64,000 nt of DNA from Paenibacillus pectinilyticus (GCF_001700435.1 NZ_LYPC01000014.1:682001-746000); one strand, 5' to 3'; positions 1-9,152 are shown, numbered from the stretch's first letter. Made by a program: numbers and translations. Notes: generated by a model not told the origin, from the letters alone.

Positions 1-2
1 TC

Positions 3-740
3 AAATTTTTAGTATCTTCAGGTGCGCTGTTGAAACTAACGACCAATACCATTCTCTATAATTTAGCTTTTATTTTAATAGGCAATACCCTTCAGATCGG
101 CATAGCTATTCTACTCAATGAGCTCCGTAAAAAGTGGTTTAAGAAAATTACGCAATCGCTTATGTTTCTGCCATTTTTCATCTCATTCGTGCTGGTTGGC
201 CTCATTGCGTATAACATCCTCAGCTACGATTTCGGTTTGCTGAACGGCATTCTAAAATCGATTGGTTGGGATCCCGTTAAAACCTATTCAAACCCAAGTA
301 TTTGGCCTTTCATCATTGTGATCACCTACTTGTGGCAGTCTACCGGCTACGGCTCGATCGTCTATTTCGCTGCCATTATGGGGTTAGACTCCGAGATCGT
401 GGAAGCGGCAGAGATTGATGGTGCCAACGCTTTACAGCGTATTCGCTACATTGTTCTGCCTTGGCTTAAGCCGACTTTCATTATTTTGCTTCTGTTCTCA
501 ATGGGAGGCATTCTCCGTGGGAATTTCGGATTGTTCTATAACTTAGTTGGAGCCAATAATACGGCACTCTTCGATTCAACTGATATTATCGAGACGTTCG
601 TATTCCGCTCTTTAATGAACAACTTTAATTTCTCTTTAGGAAGCGCTGTCAGTTTATATCAATCTGTTTTCGGATTCTTCATTGTCATAACAGCGAACTG
701 GCTGGTTAAGAAGGCTTCGCCTGAGAATACCTTATTTTAA
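3..740 (+). CDS. ABC sugar importer permease, LplB/YtcP-like (5' truncated)
   Basis: Inner-membrane permease of a carbohydrate ABC importer (MalF-type half), cut by the left window edge. The frame is open from base 3, so the TTG at 30 is internal and not a real start. Several hydrophobic segments are visible, and the cytoplasmic EAA loop that docks the ATPase reads EAAEIDGANALQR around base 400. The C-terminal 245 or so residues remain of a family protein usually near 300-320. It is followed 47 bp later by the partner permease and then a lipoprotein, the standard lplB-lplC-lplA order used for complex oligosaccharides such as alginate or pectin fragments. The substrate cannot be told from sequence alone. 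Confidence 0.9.
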   Translation, partial: KFLVSSGALLKLTTNTILYNLAFILIGNTLQIGIAILLNELRKKWFKKITQSLMFLPFFISFVLVGLIAYNILSYDFGLLNGILKSIGWDPVKTYSNPSIWPFIIVITYLWQSTGYGSIVYFAAIMGLDSEIVEAAEIDGANALQRIRYIVLPWLKPTFIILLLFSMGGILRGNFGLFYNLVGANNTALFDSTDIIETFVFRSLMNNFNFSLGSAVSLYQSVFGFFIVITANWLVKKASPENTLF

Positions 741-787
741 AAGAAATCTTGCATATTCAATCATGAATAGCTGAGGAGGGACATCCC

Positions 788-1696
788 GTGGAGCATGTTA
801 TCGCTCGCCAGAGGGGGACGGATTTAACGTCCGTGGCTATACGACTTTTCGGTTACTGCTTTATTGGTTTATTCGCACTATGCTGTTTAATCCCATTTCT
901 TCTCGTACTAGGTACCTCGTTTACTTCAGAGAAATCAATTACGCTGCACGGTTATAATCTGTGGCCCAAAGAATTCAGTACGTTTGCTTATAAAATCGTG
1001 TTTGAGAACCCCGGCGTTATTATTGGCTCCTATAGTGTGACACTGGGGATAACGATTGTGGGAACAACCCTTGGTCTGTTTATCGTCGCGATGACAGGAT
1101 ATTCCTTGCAACGTCCAGACTTTCCGTATCGGAACCGGATATCCTTCTTCATCTACTTTACAACGTTGTTTCAAGGGGGAGTCGTCCCTTTTTACCTAAT
1201 TATGACCCAATGGCTGCACCTTAAGGATAGTTATTTGGCGGTGCTGCTGCCCGGACTCATGAGTCCCTTCCTCATCATTATGATGAAAAGCTTCGTCACC
1301 TCGATTCCACATGCCATAACGGAGTCAGCGAAAATGGATGGCGCAGGCGATTTTAAAATCTTTACGAAACTAATCCTGCCTATGACGACCCCCGCTTTGG
1401 CTACGATTGGATTGTTTATTGCATTGGGCTACTGGAATGAATGGTATAATGCCATGCTCTTCCTTTCTCCAGATATGAAATATAGACCGCTTCAACTGTT
1501 TCTCTATAACGTTGTTACAAGTGCCGACTTTATCAAGAATTCATCGGTCTCCTCCAACGTACAGCCTAGGGATATGCCGCTCGAATCGATGAAAATGGCC
1601 ACAGCTGTTGTTGCAACTGGCCCCGTTATCCTGTTTTATCCGTTGGTTCAGAAATATTTTATCCAAGGTATCACCGTTGGTGCTGTTAAAGGCTAA
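788..1696 (+). CDS. ABC sugar importer permease, LplC/YtcP-like
   Basis: Second membrane subunit (MalG-type, 302 residues) of the importer that enters the window at its left edge. The GTG start is set by a GAGGAGGG ribosome site 8 bases upstream. Residues 20-45 form the first membrane segment. The EAA loop (ESAKMDGAGDFK) lies near residue 180, and the C terminus ends in the typical GITVGAVKG. Its length matches the family. It sits between the partner permease and the solute-binding lipoprotein, so co-transcription is expected. No ATPase gene is nearby; importers of this type in Bacillales usually share an MsmX/MsmK-like ATPase encoded elsewhere. Confidence 0.93.
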   Translation: MEHVIARQRGTDLTSVAIRLFGYCFIGLFALCCLIPFLLVLGTSFTSEKSITLHGYNLWPKEFSTFAYKIVFENPGVIIGSYSVTLGITIVGTTLGLFIVAMTGYSLQRPDFPYRNRISFFIYFTTLFQGGVVPFYLIMTQWLHLKDSYLAVLLPGLMSPFLIIMMKSFVTSIPHAITESAKMDGAGDFKIFTKLILPMTTPALATIGLFIALGYWNEWYNAMLFLSPDMKYRPLQLFLYNVVTSADFIKNSSVSSNVQPRDMPLESMKMATAVVATGPVILFYPLVQKYFIQGITVGAVKG

Positions 1697-1734
1697 CGTC
1701 AAGCATAGACCACAATAAATGGGGAGGCAATTCC

Positions 1735-3312
1735 ATGGTAAAGAACATGAAAATGATTAGTATCGCACTCGCAGCAACGCTGGCAGTAGGTTTGACGGCA
1801 TGTTCATCATCCAGCAGCACGTCTTCAAATTCATCAGCACCAGCAACAGCGGCAGGGGGTAAAATCGATACGTCTGAGTTTCAAACCATTTCTTATGTCA
1901 TGTTGGGTGACAAACCGAAGAATGGTCAGTTCGAGAAAGTCATGGATAAAATCAATGTCCTTTTGAAGCAAAAGGTTAATGCGAAATTGGAAATCAAATG
2001 GGTAGAATGGGCAGATTGGCAAACAAAGTACAATTTATTACTAGCTTCGGGTGAGCCTGTTGATTTAATTACGGGTGCAACGGATTGGTTAGATACGTGG
2101 CAAAATTCGCAAAAAGGTGCTTTCATGGCGCTGGATAAGCTGCTGCCAACATACGCACCGATCACATGGAAAGAAGTGCCGACTGAGGATTGGGCCGAGA
2201 CGAAATACAAAAATCAGATCATGTTGATCCCTGAAGATCACTATACACAATGGGTGAATCACGGTTTCATGTATCGCGGGGATTGGGCTAAGGAATTCGG
2301 CATCACCTCACCGATCACTGATTGGGCTACATTAGGCAAATACTTGCAAGGTGTCAAGGATAAGAAGCCAGGTGTTGTTCCTTGGGATACCAACGGTACT
2401 TCAGCAGGAAATATTGGCGGGTACATCAATTCCTACACAGATGCGATCGAGCTCCCAATCAGTACAGGGTTATTCTCATTAATCTACGGCAAATCGTATA
2501 CGGATAAATATAAAGCGTATAGTCCATTTCTAGATAGTACGTTCGTTGATTTTGCTAAAATGATGAAGGACTGGGGAGATAAAGGCTTCTGGCGTGAGGA
2601 TGTCCTGAACTATAAAGGGGATAATCGTGCTGAGATGGAAGCTGGCAAAGCCTCGGTAGACCAACATCATACACAAACTTATCTCGGCGAGCGCATCAAA
2701 ATGGATAAGTTGCAACCAGGTTCAGATCTGCAGTTCTTCCCGTTCTCAGCGCCTAAGAACAATCTAGTTTCGATGTCAATTACACATGGCGGCACGTCTC
2801 TCGGCGCAAAAAGTAAGCATCCAGAACGCGCGTTGATGGTCTATGAGCTTATTCGTCAAGACCCTGAAATCTATCATTTGATGAACTATGGTCTTGAAGG
2901 CGTACAATATGTCGTGAAAGACGGCAAACGATTCCGTCCGGATGGTTACAATGTTCAAAGAGATGATTTCTACTCCGATTTCTGGGGTGGCCGTATCGAT
3001 AAGAACGAAATTCCTAATGGGGAAGACTGGGTTGGAAAAGACAAATTATACGCTTCTTATGACAAGATCAAGAAAGCGTATCCCTACGGCCGATTTGTAT
3101 TCGACAAAACGAACGTGAACAATGAATTGACAGCGATTACACAAGTAGTTGGATCCAAAGGACCTGCCATTATGTATGGTAAAGCGGGTGACCCTGTGAA
3201 AGCGGTAGAGGATTTCAGAGCGAGTTTGAAAGCTGCCGGCTTTGATAAAGTGATGGCGGAGGTTCAAAAACAACTAGATGAATTCAAGAAGTTGGTAGAA
3301 AGTTCGAAATAA
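1735..3312 (+). CDS. extracellular solute-binding lipoprotein, LplA-like
   Basis: Substrate-capturing lipoprotein (525 residues) of the LplB/LplC-type importer, anchored outside the membrane. The signal peptide ends in the lipobox LTAC with Cys at about residue 23, followed by a Ser/Ala-rich linker. The remainder has the layout of large (about 500-550 residue) binding proteins for oligosaccharides, rich in Trp and Asp. The GGGGAGG ribosome site lies 8 bases before ATG. It is the third gene of the cassette and is followed at once by a strong stem-loop terminator, so the LacI gene behind it is probably a separate unit. The sugar bound is unknown. Confidence 0.92.
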   Translation: MVKNMKMISIALAATLAVGLTACSSSSSTSSNSSAPATAAGGKIDTSEFQTISYVMLGDKPKNGQFEKVMDKINVLLKQKVNAKLEIKWVEWADWQTKYNLLLASGEPVDLITGATDWLDTWQNSQKGAFMALDKLLPTYAPITWKEVPTEDWAETKYKNQIMLIPEDHYTQWVNHGFMYRGDWAKEFGITSPITDWATLGKYLQGVKDKKPGVVPWDTNGTSAGNIGGYINSYTDAIELPISTGLFSLIYGKSYTDKYKAYSPFLDSTFVDFAKMMKDWGDKGFWREDVLNYKGDNRAEMEAGKASVDQHHTQTYLGERIKMDKLQPGSDLQFFPFSAPKNNLVSMSITHGGTSLGAKSKHPERALMVYELIRQDPEIYHLMNYGLEGVQYVVKDGKRFRPDGYNVQRDDFYSDFWGGRIDKNEIPNGEDWVGKDKLYASYDKIKKAYPYGRFVFDKTNVNNELTAITQVVGSKGPAIMYGKAGDPVKAVEDFRASLKAAGFDKVMAEVQKQLDEFKKLVESSK

Positions 3313-3324
3313 CGGCATGCACAT

Positions 3325-3370
3325 ATCGAAGGTCTGTTGAGAACAGGCCTTCGATCTTTCGCTTTTCATT
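3325..3370 (+). terminator. intrinsic terminator after the lipoprotein gene
   Basis: A 14-bp stem (arms at 3325-3338 and 3342-3355, one G-T pair, three-base loop) followed by a broken T-rich run (CTTTCGCTTTTC). It begins 12 bases after the lipoprotein stop and spans a TTG that would otherwise open the LacI frame early. Confidence 0.75.
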
Positions 3371-3393
3371 TCGACGTAACGGAGAGTGAGCTC

Positions 3394-4407
3394 CTGGAAA
3401 CCATTACAGTTTATGATATTGCTAGGGAAGCGAACGTTTCTGTTGCTACGGTTTCCCGAGTTCTCAATGATACAGCACCTGTACGAGCCTCTACTAGGCA
3501 GAAGATTATCGCCATTATTGAAAAACACAAGTTTCAACCAAATGCCTTAGCCCGTAGTTTAGTGAATAAGAAAACAGGCATGATTGGTGTATTGTTTCCT
3601 GATAGCAGCAATATGTTTTTCCCTGAGGTGTTTGGAGGGGCAGAGAAAGCTGCGCAAAAGCTAGGATATACGTTGTTTCTATGCAACACATTTAGCAATA
3701 GCCGTAGAGAATCGGAATATTTAACGCTACTGTGTGAAAGGCAAGTAGAAGGACTCCTCTTTATGGGTGGACGCATAAATTCACGTGATTGCTCTGATGC
3801 TCTCGTACAGGAATTAGAGAATATTCAGAAGAAAATCCCGATTGTGCTCATTAATGGCACGCTGCCGGGAAATCCATGTCATCGTGTGAAGACGGACGAA
3901 TTTGCAGGGACGCAACTCATTATGCAGCATTTGATTGATCGCGGTCATCGCCGAATTGGTTTTTTGGGCGGAACTGCCGAAACCACAACAACGCTTGAAA
4001 AACTTCAAGCTTATCGACAGGTTTTAGCGGCGAATAATCTCACCTACCGCAAAGAATGGGTACGTCTGGGGGACTTCTCTATGTCATGCGGTCGTAAGTT
4101 GATGGAACAATGCATCGCCCTTTCTGAGCGGCCAACAGCTTACTTATGCATCAATGATTATGTGGCGATTGGAGCGATGAAAACGGCGATATCACACGGT
4201 ATGAGAATTCCGGAGGACATGGCAATTGCGGGCTTCGACGACACCCAGCTGGCCTCAGCGATGAATCCAGAGTTGACGACGGTGTCACAGCATAGCGACC
4301 AGCTCGGCCAAGAGGCGATAATGATTCTATCTAAATTGATTCAGAAAGAAAAGGTGAAGAAACAGACGGTTTTATCTCCTGCACTCATCATAAGGCAAAG
4401 TACATAA
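3394..4407 (+). CDS. LacI-family transcriptional regulator (probable CTG start)
   Basis: Sugar-responsive repressor of 337 residues with this start. The N-terminal helix-turn-helix reads VYDIAREANVSVATVSRVLND, followed by a periplasmic-binding-protein-like effector domain with typical late motifs (DDTQLASAMNPELTTVSQ). The frame is open from a TTG at 3337, but that codon lies inside a terminator hairpin and lacks a ribosome site. GGAGAG at 3381-3386 is 7 bases from CTG 3394, which gives an N terminus of family length (ETITVYDIA). ATT 3403 is an alternative. It probably controls the importer upstream and/or genes left of the window. The family assignment is certain; the start is inference. Confidence 0.9.
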   Translation: METITVYDIAREANVSVATVSRVLNDTAPVRASTRQKIIAIIEKHKFQPNALARSLVNKKTGMIGVLFPDSSNMFFPEVFGGAEKAAQKLGYTLFLCNTFSNSRRESEYLTLLCERQVEGLLFMGGRINSRDCSDALVQELENIQKKIPIVLINGTLPGNPCHRVKTDEFAGTQLIMQHLIDRGHRRIGFLGGTAETTTTLEKLQAYRQVLAANNLTYRKEWVRLGDFSMSCGRKLMEQCIALSERPTAYLCINDYVAIGAMKTAISHGMRIPEDMAIAGFDDTQLASAMNPELTTVSQHSDQLGQEAIMILSKLIQKEKVKKQTVLSPALIIRQST

Positions 4408-4418
4408 GGAGAGGAAAC

Positions 4419-4472
4419 ATGGATAAGATCCCCTTCAAGCAAACGCCCAGAAATAACCTTAGGATAGCATAA
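4419..4472 (+). CDS. possible 17-residue ORF running into a terminator
   Basis: A short frame begins with ATG 8 bases after a good ribosome site (AAGGAGAGG at 4407-4415) directly behind the LacI stop. It encodes MDKIPFKQTPRNNLRIA and stops inside the nested hairpin of the following terminator. It could be a leader peptide coupling translation to termination, or simply the stump of a lost gene. No homology is recognised, and translation is not shown. Confidence 0.3.
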   Translation: MDKIPFKQTPRNNLRIA

Positions 4473-4508
4473 GGTTTTCTCTGGACGTCACTTGGAGGGG
4501 TTTTTTTT
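4430..4508 (+). terminator. large nested intrinsic terminator after lacI
   Basis: The outer stem pairs CCCCTTCAAG (4430-4439) with CTTGGAGGGG (4491-4500), followed by eight T. An inner stem pairs CCAGA/AACCTTA with TAAGGTT/TCTGG. It terminates plus-strand transcription just before the convergent response-regulator gene. Confidence 0.85.
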
Positions 4509-4509
4509 C

Positions 4510-5196
4510 TCATAGCTTCTTCATAACCTCAAAAATGCGCAAATCGTTAATCGTTTGGATAACAGTTACCGAATCAGGCATTTGAAACTTCTTTAGAATG
4601 GAGTTGATTTGCTTCTTGATCGTTTCATACTCGACGCAGCGCTCCTCGGCAATTTGCTTCCGTTTCTTACCTTCGCATAGCAGCCTCAGAACCTGCAATT
4701 CACTGGGCGTAAGCTCCGAAATGATTTGAATAATATTCAGCAGGGAGCTTTCAGCTCGCTTCACACGTGCAAATTCTTCGCGAATCTTCTCGGCGATCAT
4801 GGGGCGGATCGGTGATACGTTCATGTAGGCAGATCGCACAGCTTCCATGATTTCGGCGTCAGCAGCGTTTTTAAGCAAATAGTCGGTGATTCCCGTCTGG
4901 AAGGCTGCGAAAATAAAGTTTTCATCCTTGTGTACGGTGAGCACGATGATTTTCATTAGCGGGTACTTCTCGTTAATTAATTTCGCCGCTTGAATGCCTG
5001 CAAACTGGGATTCCATCTCGATATCCATGAGAATCACATCCGGTTGATGCAGCGCTGCTTGTATAACCGCATCGTGACCCGATGAAGCTCGTGCTACGCA
5101 GGCAAAATCATCCTGTTTGGCGAATGTTCTTTCCAGCCTTCTAAGGTGGGCTTCCATGTCATCAGCGATGAGAATTCGAATTGGTTGTTGGGTCAT
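4510..5196 (-). CDS. NarL/LuxR-type response regulator
   Basis: DNA-binding response regulator of 228 residues. The receiver domain (1-125) has the acidic pair D12-D13, phospho-acceptor D58 (VILMDIEM) and a conserved Lys in DYLLKNA. A LuxR/GerE helix-turn-helix occupies about 160-215 (LTPSELQVLRLLCEGKKRKQIAEE). It is encoded 35 bp behind the histidine kinase on the same strand and is almost certainly its partner. The pair diverges from the sulfatase/GH88/PL8 operon, so sensing of that polymer or its fragments is a reasonable guess, but not shown. Confidence 0.92.
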   Translation of the reverse strand: MTQQPIRILIADDMEAHLRRLERTFAKQDDFACVARASSGHDAVIQAALHQPDVILMDIEMESQFAGIQAAKLINEKYPLMKIIVLTVHKDENFIFAAFQTGITDYLLKNAADAEIMEAVRSAYMNVSPIRPMIAEKIREEFARVKRAESSLLNIIQIISELTPSELQVLRLLCEGKKRKQIAEERCVEYETIKKQINSILKKFQMPDSVTVIQTINDLRIFEVMKKL

Positions 5197-5231
5197 TAGG
5201 CAGGGTCCCCTTTCGTCAGCTGTCCATTCTT

Positions 5232-6707
5232 TTAGATAATCGGCAGGAACACGGTAAAAGTCGTTCCGAAGTCTTTCTTGCTTTCTACGACAATCTTGCC
5301 ATCGTGGCCTATAATGATTTTATGACAGTAGGACAAGCCAATTCCCCAGTTGTTAACCGAAGCCTTCGTCGTGAAAAAAGGATCGAAAATCGCCTCCAGA
5401 TGCTCTTCGGGAACGCCAGGGCCGTTATCAGAAATCCGGATAAGTGCCCAGCCATTCTGCTGACTCCGTTCGACCACGATGCGGCCGTCATCCCGAAACT
5501 GCAAGGATTCACTGGCATTGAGGAGCAGGTTATAGATGGTTTCAGTCAGATGGCCCGAATCAATATAGCAATTAGCGGGTACCGTGCCAGGTGAATAGTC
5601 TATTTGACAGCCGATGGCTTGTTCGCTTAACCGAGCAATGGCTTGCTCTACGGGAAGATCGATAGACATCGGTTGGAGATTCAGGCTCATGTGTTTTAAT
5701 TTATCGGCGGCATCGTTAATACTAGTAAGTGCCGACTGCGATGAGTGTAAGATGAGGTCAAGACTATATAGGGATTCGCTGTCCGCTTGATGGCGTTCTT
5801 TGAGATAAGCAGCTTCGGACTGAATGCCGATCAAATGATTCTTGAGCGCATGGGTAAATGCCCGCGTTCCGAGAGTTGCCGTATCAATGCTTTTATTAAT
5901 TTGAATATCGCGATTTTTGCGATAATTCTCAATCGAATTAAATTTGTAAACCAAGTAAATCATAAGTATTAAGGTTAAATAAATGGCAAATGGAAACACA
6001 GGAAGCAAGATCGACTGATAGCCAAGCGGAGGCTGCAGGTAGTTGAAGTATCCTTTCAAATACGTTTCTTTGACCAATACTTTCGGGGCCCATGAGAAAA
6101 TAAAGAGATGGATCACGACGAGTGGAATAAAGAGCAGCACATGATACAGCGTCAAATTTTTGATAAACCTAATTTTCGGATAATTCAAATAATAGTTGAT
6201 GAGCACGCCAAAAGCAACAAAAAGAATGAGAAAGCGAAAGCTCATTAAGGCAATTTCAATTGTGTTCAAGACCTGCAGGCTGTTGATCCAATTGCTTAGT
6301 GTGATATGAAAAGCGGGATCATAATAGGCTGTCTCGATGATAAAAAAGAAAGCGATGCCGCCATAAGCGAGTCGCAGCTTCGAAAGACTGAGACTGCGGG
6401 TGAAGGCAATGGCAAAGCCAAGCAGCGAGCAGTAGAAGAGACCTACGCCGACGTTTAACATACGAATGAGCCAGTTTGGATTGAATTTGGTTAAAACCAA
6501 ATAGTTCCATGTGCCAGGACTGAAATCAAAAAAGCCGTTAATGACATTGTAGTAGTAATTGAATTTACTTAAGTATAACGTGAAGGCTACGAAAGAAAGC
6601 ACCCAGCCGATGATGATGCCGTACATGAAGCGGGTTGAGGCATGATTTAGCTTTTTATACGTGAACAATATGGTGAAAATAAGCAGGACTAGCGTAACGA
6701 ACAGCAT
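5232..6707 (-). CDS. polytopic membrane sensor histidine kinase
   Basis: Sensor kinase of 491 residues. The N-terminal 265 or so residues hold about six or seven hydrophobic segments with short loops and no large extracellular domain, suggesting ligand or membrane sensing within the bilayer. The phospho-accepting His is in FTHALKNHLIG near residue 290. The ATP-binding domain has the N box (NLLLNASESL), G1 (DNGPGVP), F box (FDPFFTTK) and G2 (NWGIGLSYC). ATG is preceded by AAGGAAGTGA. It is transcribed with the LuxR-type regulator and diverges from the binding-protein gene at 6836. It is unlike the YesM-type kinases elsewhere in this window. Confidence 0.9.
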   Translation of the reverse strand: MLFVTLVLLIFTILFTYKKLNHASTRFMYGIIIGWVLSFVAFTLYLSKFNYYYNVINGFFDFSPGTWNYLVLTKFNPNWLIRMLNVGVGLFYCSLLGFAIAFTRSLSLSKLRLAYGGIAFFFIIETAYYDPAFHITLSNWINSLQVLNTIEIALMSFRFLILFVAFGVLINYYLNYPKIRFIKNLTLYHVLLFIPLVVIHLFIFSWAPKVLVKETYLKGYFNYLQPPLGYQSILLPVFPFAIYLTLILMIYLVYKFNSIENYRKNRDIQINKSIDTATLGTRAFTHALKNHLIGIQSEAAYLKERHQADSESLYSLDLILHSSQSALTSINDAADKLKHMSLNLQPMSIDLPVEQAIARLSEQAIGCQIDYSPGTVPANCYIDSGHLTETIYNLLLNASESLQFRDDGRIVVERSQQNGWALIRISDNGPGVPEEHLEAIFDPFFTTKASVNNWGIGLSYCHKIIIGHDGKIVVESKKDFGTTFTVFLPII

Positions 6708-6778
6708 GGGATCACTTCCTTCTCATCCGCCAAAAGGGGGAATAAAACATTCATCTGTCAGACTCCTTGGTATCTCCG

Positions 6779-6806
6779 TATAATTCAAATTAAGAAAGCG
6801 CAAACA
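6779..6806 (+). promoter_or_regulatory. -10 box and cre-like site before the sulfatase/PL8 operon
   Basis: TATAAT lies at 6779-6784 without a convincing -35. AGAAAGCGCAAACA (6793-6806) fits 12 of 14 positions of the CcpA box TGWAANCGNTNWCA. A site just after the -10 would suit catabolite repression of the operon. Judged by eye only. Confidence 0.45.
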
Positions 6807-6835
6807 AATCATAACAAAAAAAGGGTGAGTGTCCA

Positions 6836-8152
6836 ATGAAAAAAAGTTTGAAGCTTGGTGTGACTGGCACATTGCTGATGGGATTGCTGGCAGGATGCGG
6901 CTCCACTGGGACAACAACGGGAGATAAAAGTACAACTTCTCCAGATGCCAAAGCAGCGCAAGTCAATTTGAAAGCAACCGTACTTCCGGACGATTTGGAA
7001 ACGTTTAAAACCGCGTATGCTGAATTTAGCAAAGAGAACCCGAATATTCAAGTGCAATTTGATACAATTCCACAAGCACAATACTACGAAAAGCTTCGTA
7101 TGCAGCTGTCCTCCGGTGAAGATATGGATTTATTCGGCGGGACGATGGACGTATTCTTAGATACGGGTATTTTAGAGCCGTTAGATGATTATGTCAAAAA
7201 AGCAAACGTAGATGTCTCCGGCTATGGCCCGTTGTACGATGCGTTAAAAGTGAACGATAAAGTATACGGACTTCCTTATCGGAAATCCAACTGGATGCTG
7301 TTCTACAACAAAACATTGTTCGACCAAGCTGGCGTTGCTTATCCGAAAGCGGATATGACATGGAACGATTTCCGTGAACTGGCGAAGAAAATGACAAAGG
7401 GCGATGGCGCTTCGAAAATTTACGGGGCATTCGTACACCCGTGGGCACAAACGTGGTATATGCAAGGCGTTCAAACGGGCGCTTCAATCATCGATAAAGA
7501 TTTGTCCGTATTTAAGAAGGGGCTTCAATTCCGTATGGACATGGAGAAAGACGGTTCAATTATGGGCTGGGCAGAGCAAATTACAACGTCCGCTCATTAT
7601 AATTCCGCTTTCCAAAAAGGAAATGTAGCGATGAACTTGATCGGGGACTGGCACGTGGCACAGCTTAGACAGGCAGAAGCGGAGAAGAAAATTAGTTTTG
7701 ATTGGGATGTTGTCCCTATTCCGCATCCAGATGGCGTAGCTGCTAACACAAGCTTGGCGACACCGGTATCTTTAATGGTTAGTAAAAACTCCAAACACAA
7801 AGAAGAAGCGTTCAAAGTGGTTCAATTCATGACCGGTGTGAAGGGCGCGAAACAATTTGCCGCAAAAGGCTTCCTCACAGGGTTTATCAATGATGAAATT
7901 CGCAAGACGTACATTGGCGACGGCAGTCTAAAGCCGAAAAACATTCATTATTTCGTAGAACAAAAAGAATATCCTGAATATCCATTGCTGCCTGGTGTGA
8001 AAAACATTTTGGTCAACAGTGTCTACAAGCAAGAAGGCGAAATGGCGTTGACAGGCGCTCAAACTGTCGATCAGGCGATTCAAAAGATCGGTCAGCGTGT
8101 TGCTTCTGAATGGGCAGATAAGTATGCCAAGGATTACAAATCAGGTAAGTAA
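6836..8152 (+). CDS. sugar-binding lipoprotein of ABC importer (MalE/UgpB-like)
   Basis: Family 1 extracellular solute-binding lipoprotein, 438 residues. The signal peptide ends with LLAGC (Cys21) and a Thr/Gly/Ser-rich tether. The body shows the usual hinge motifs of carbohydrate-binding proteins, including GLPYRKSNWMLFYNKTLFDQAG near 140-160 and GDWHVAQLR near 268. The ribosome site AAAAAAGGGTGAG precedes ATG. It is the first gene of an operon with two permeases, sulfatase, GH88 and PL8, so its ligand is probably an unsaturated uronic-acid-containing oligosaccharide released by the lyase. That ligand is inference from context. Confidence 0.93.
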   Translation: MKKSLKLGVTGTLLMGLLAGCGSTGTTTGDKSTTSPDAKAAQVNLKATVLPDDLETFKTAYAEFSKENPNIQVQFDTIPQAQYYEKLRMQLSSGEDMDLFGGTMDVFLDTGILEPLDDYVKKANVDVSGYGPLYDALKVNDKVYGLPYRKSNWMLFYNKTLFDQAGVAYPKADMTWNDFRELAKKMTKGDGASKIYGAFVHPWAQTWYMQGVQTGASIIDKDLSVFKKGLQFRMDMEKDGSIMGWAEQITTSAHYNSAFQKGNVAMNLIGDWHVAQLRQAEAEKKISFDWDVVPIPHPDGVAANTSLATPVSLMVSKNSKHKEEAFKVVQFMTGVKGAKQFAAKGFLTGFINDEIRKTYIGDGSLKPKNIHYFVEQKEYPEYPLLPGVKNILVNSVYKQEGEMALTGAQTVDQAIQKIGQRVASEWADKYAKDYKSGK

Positions 8153-8227
8153 TAAGGAATAGAACAGAAACAGTCGGGCTTCGCCGAATGAAGGTGGGGC
8201 TCGATTGCTTCAATAGGGGTGAGGAAG

Positions 8228-9118
8228 ATGAAGGTTTCAAGCAAAGCATTACGACGTAGTCGGTTGACAGGGTATACATTTTTGCTTCCCAATATACTTG
8301 GATTTTTAATTTTCATTTGCTTGCCGGTGTGTGCTTCTTTCCTTATGAGCTTTACAGAGTGGAATGGGTTTGGCGAAATTAAATTTGCCGGATTATCGAA
8401 TTATACGCACTTATGGCAGGATGAAACGTTCCGGATTTCTTTGCTCAACAGTTTAATTATGACAGCTGTCTCCGTACCTGTGACACTGATCCTTGCAATT
8501 TTGGCAGCAGTCGCCCTCAATAAAGGTTTGAGAGGCGTTAAAATATTCCGAACGGCAGTTTTCCTGCCGCACATTACCGCAACAATCGCCGTAGCCGTCG
8601 TATGGCAGCTGCTATATAACCCAACAATGGGGCCGATCAACGGGTTGCTCAGAAGCCTAGGCATCGATAATCCGCCCATGTGGTTGGCTTCGACGCACTG
8701 GGCACTTATTTCCGTGATCATCGTCAGCATCTGGCATTCCATCGGTTACTACATGGTTCTATATCTAGCTGGCTTGCAGGGGATTCCGAAGGATCTGTAT
8801 GAAGCAGCTGAAATTGATGGGGCTGGCAAAGTCTCGCAATTCCGCAATATTACGCTGCCCATGCTGTCGCCTGTCATTTTCTTTACCGTGATTATGGGGA
8901 TCATCAATTCGTTCAAAGTATTCGACTTGGTGTTCGTCTTGACCAAAGGAGGGCCAGGTCGCTCTACGCACATGCTGGTTTATGACATTTACTATACGGC
9001 CTTCCAACGTTTTGAATATGGCTATGCGTCTGCGATGGCTTATGTGTTATTCACGATCATTCTCATTATTACCTTGATTCAATTTAGAGGACAAAAACGT
9101 TGGGTGAACTATTCCTAA
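8228..9118 (+). CDS. ABC sugar importer permease, MalF/UgpA type
   Basis: Membrane subunit of the importer served by the lipoprotein just upstream; 296 residues from ATG 8228. That ATG is preferred over GTG 8219 because AGGGGTG at 8214-8220 then has normal spacing. The first membrane segment is YTFLLPNILGFLIFICLP. The EAA loop is EAAEIDGAGKVSQFRN near residue 195, and the tail ends GQKRWVNYS as in many UgpA-like proteins. The following permease starts 34 bp later. Confidence 0.93.
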   Translation: MKVSSKALRRSRLTGYTFLLPNILGFLIFICLPVCASFLMSFTEWNGFGEIKFAGLSNYTHLWQDETFRISLLNSLIMTAVSVPVTLILAILAAVALNKGLRGVKIFRTAVFLPHITATIAVAVVWQLLYNPTMGPINGLLRSLGIDNPPMWLASTHWALISVIIVSIWHSIGYYMVLYLAGLQGIPKDLYEAAEIDGAGKVSQFRNITLPMLSPVIFFTVIMGIINSFKVFDLVFVLTKGGPGRSTHMLVYDIYYTAFQRFEYGYASAMAYVLFTIILIITLIQFRGQKRWVNYS

Positions 9119-9152
9119 CGAGCTTATCGGGTTAGAGAAAGGAGAAGCCAGC

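Noticed and set aside
5181..5594. 137-residue plus-strand frame opposite the kinase ATP-binding domain
   Set aside because: Codes against an intact HATPase domain and contains no known motif.
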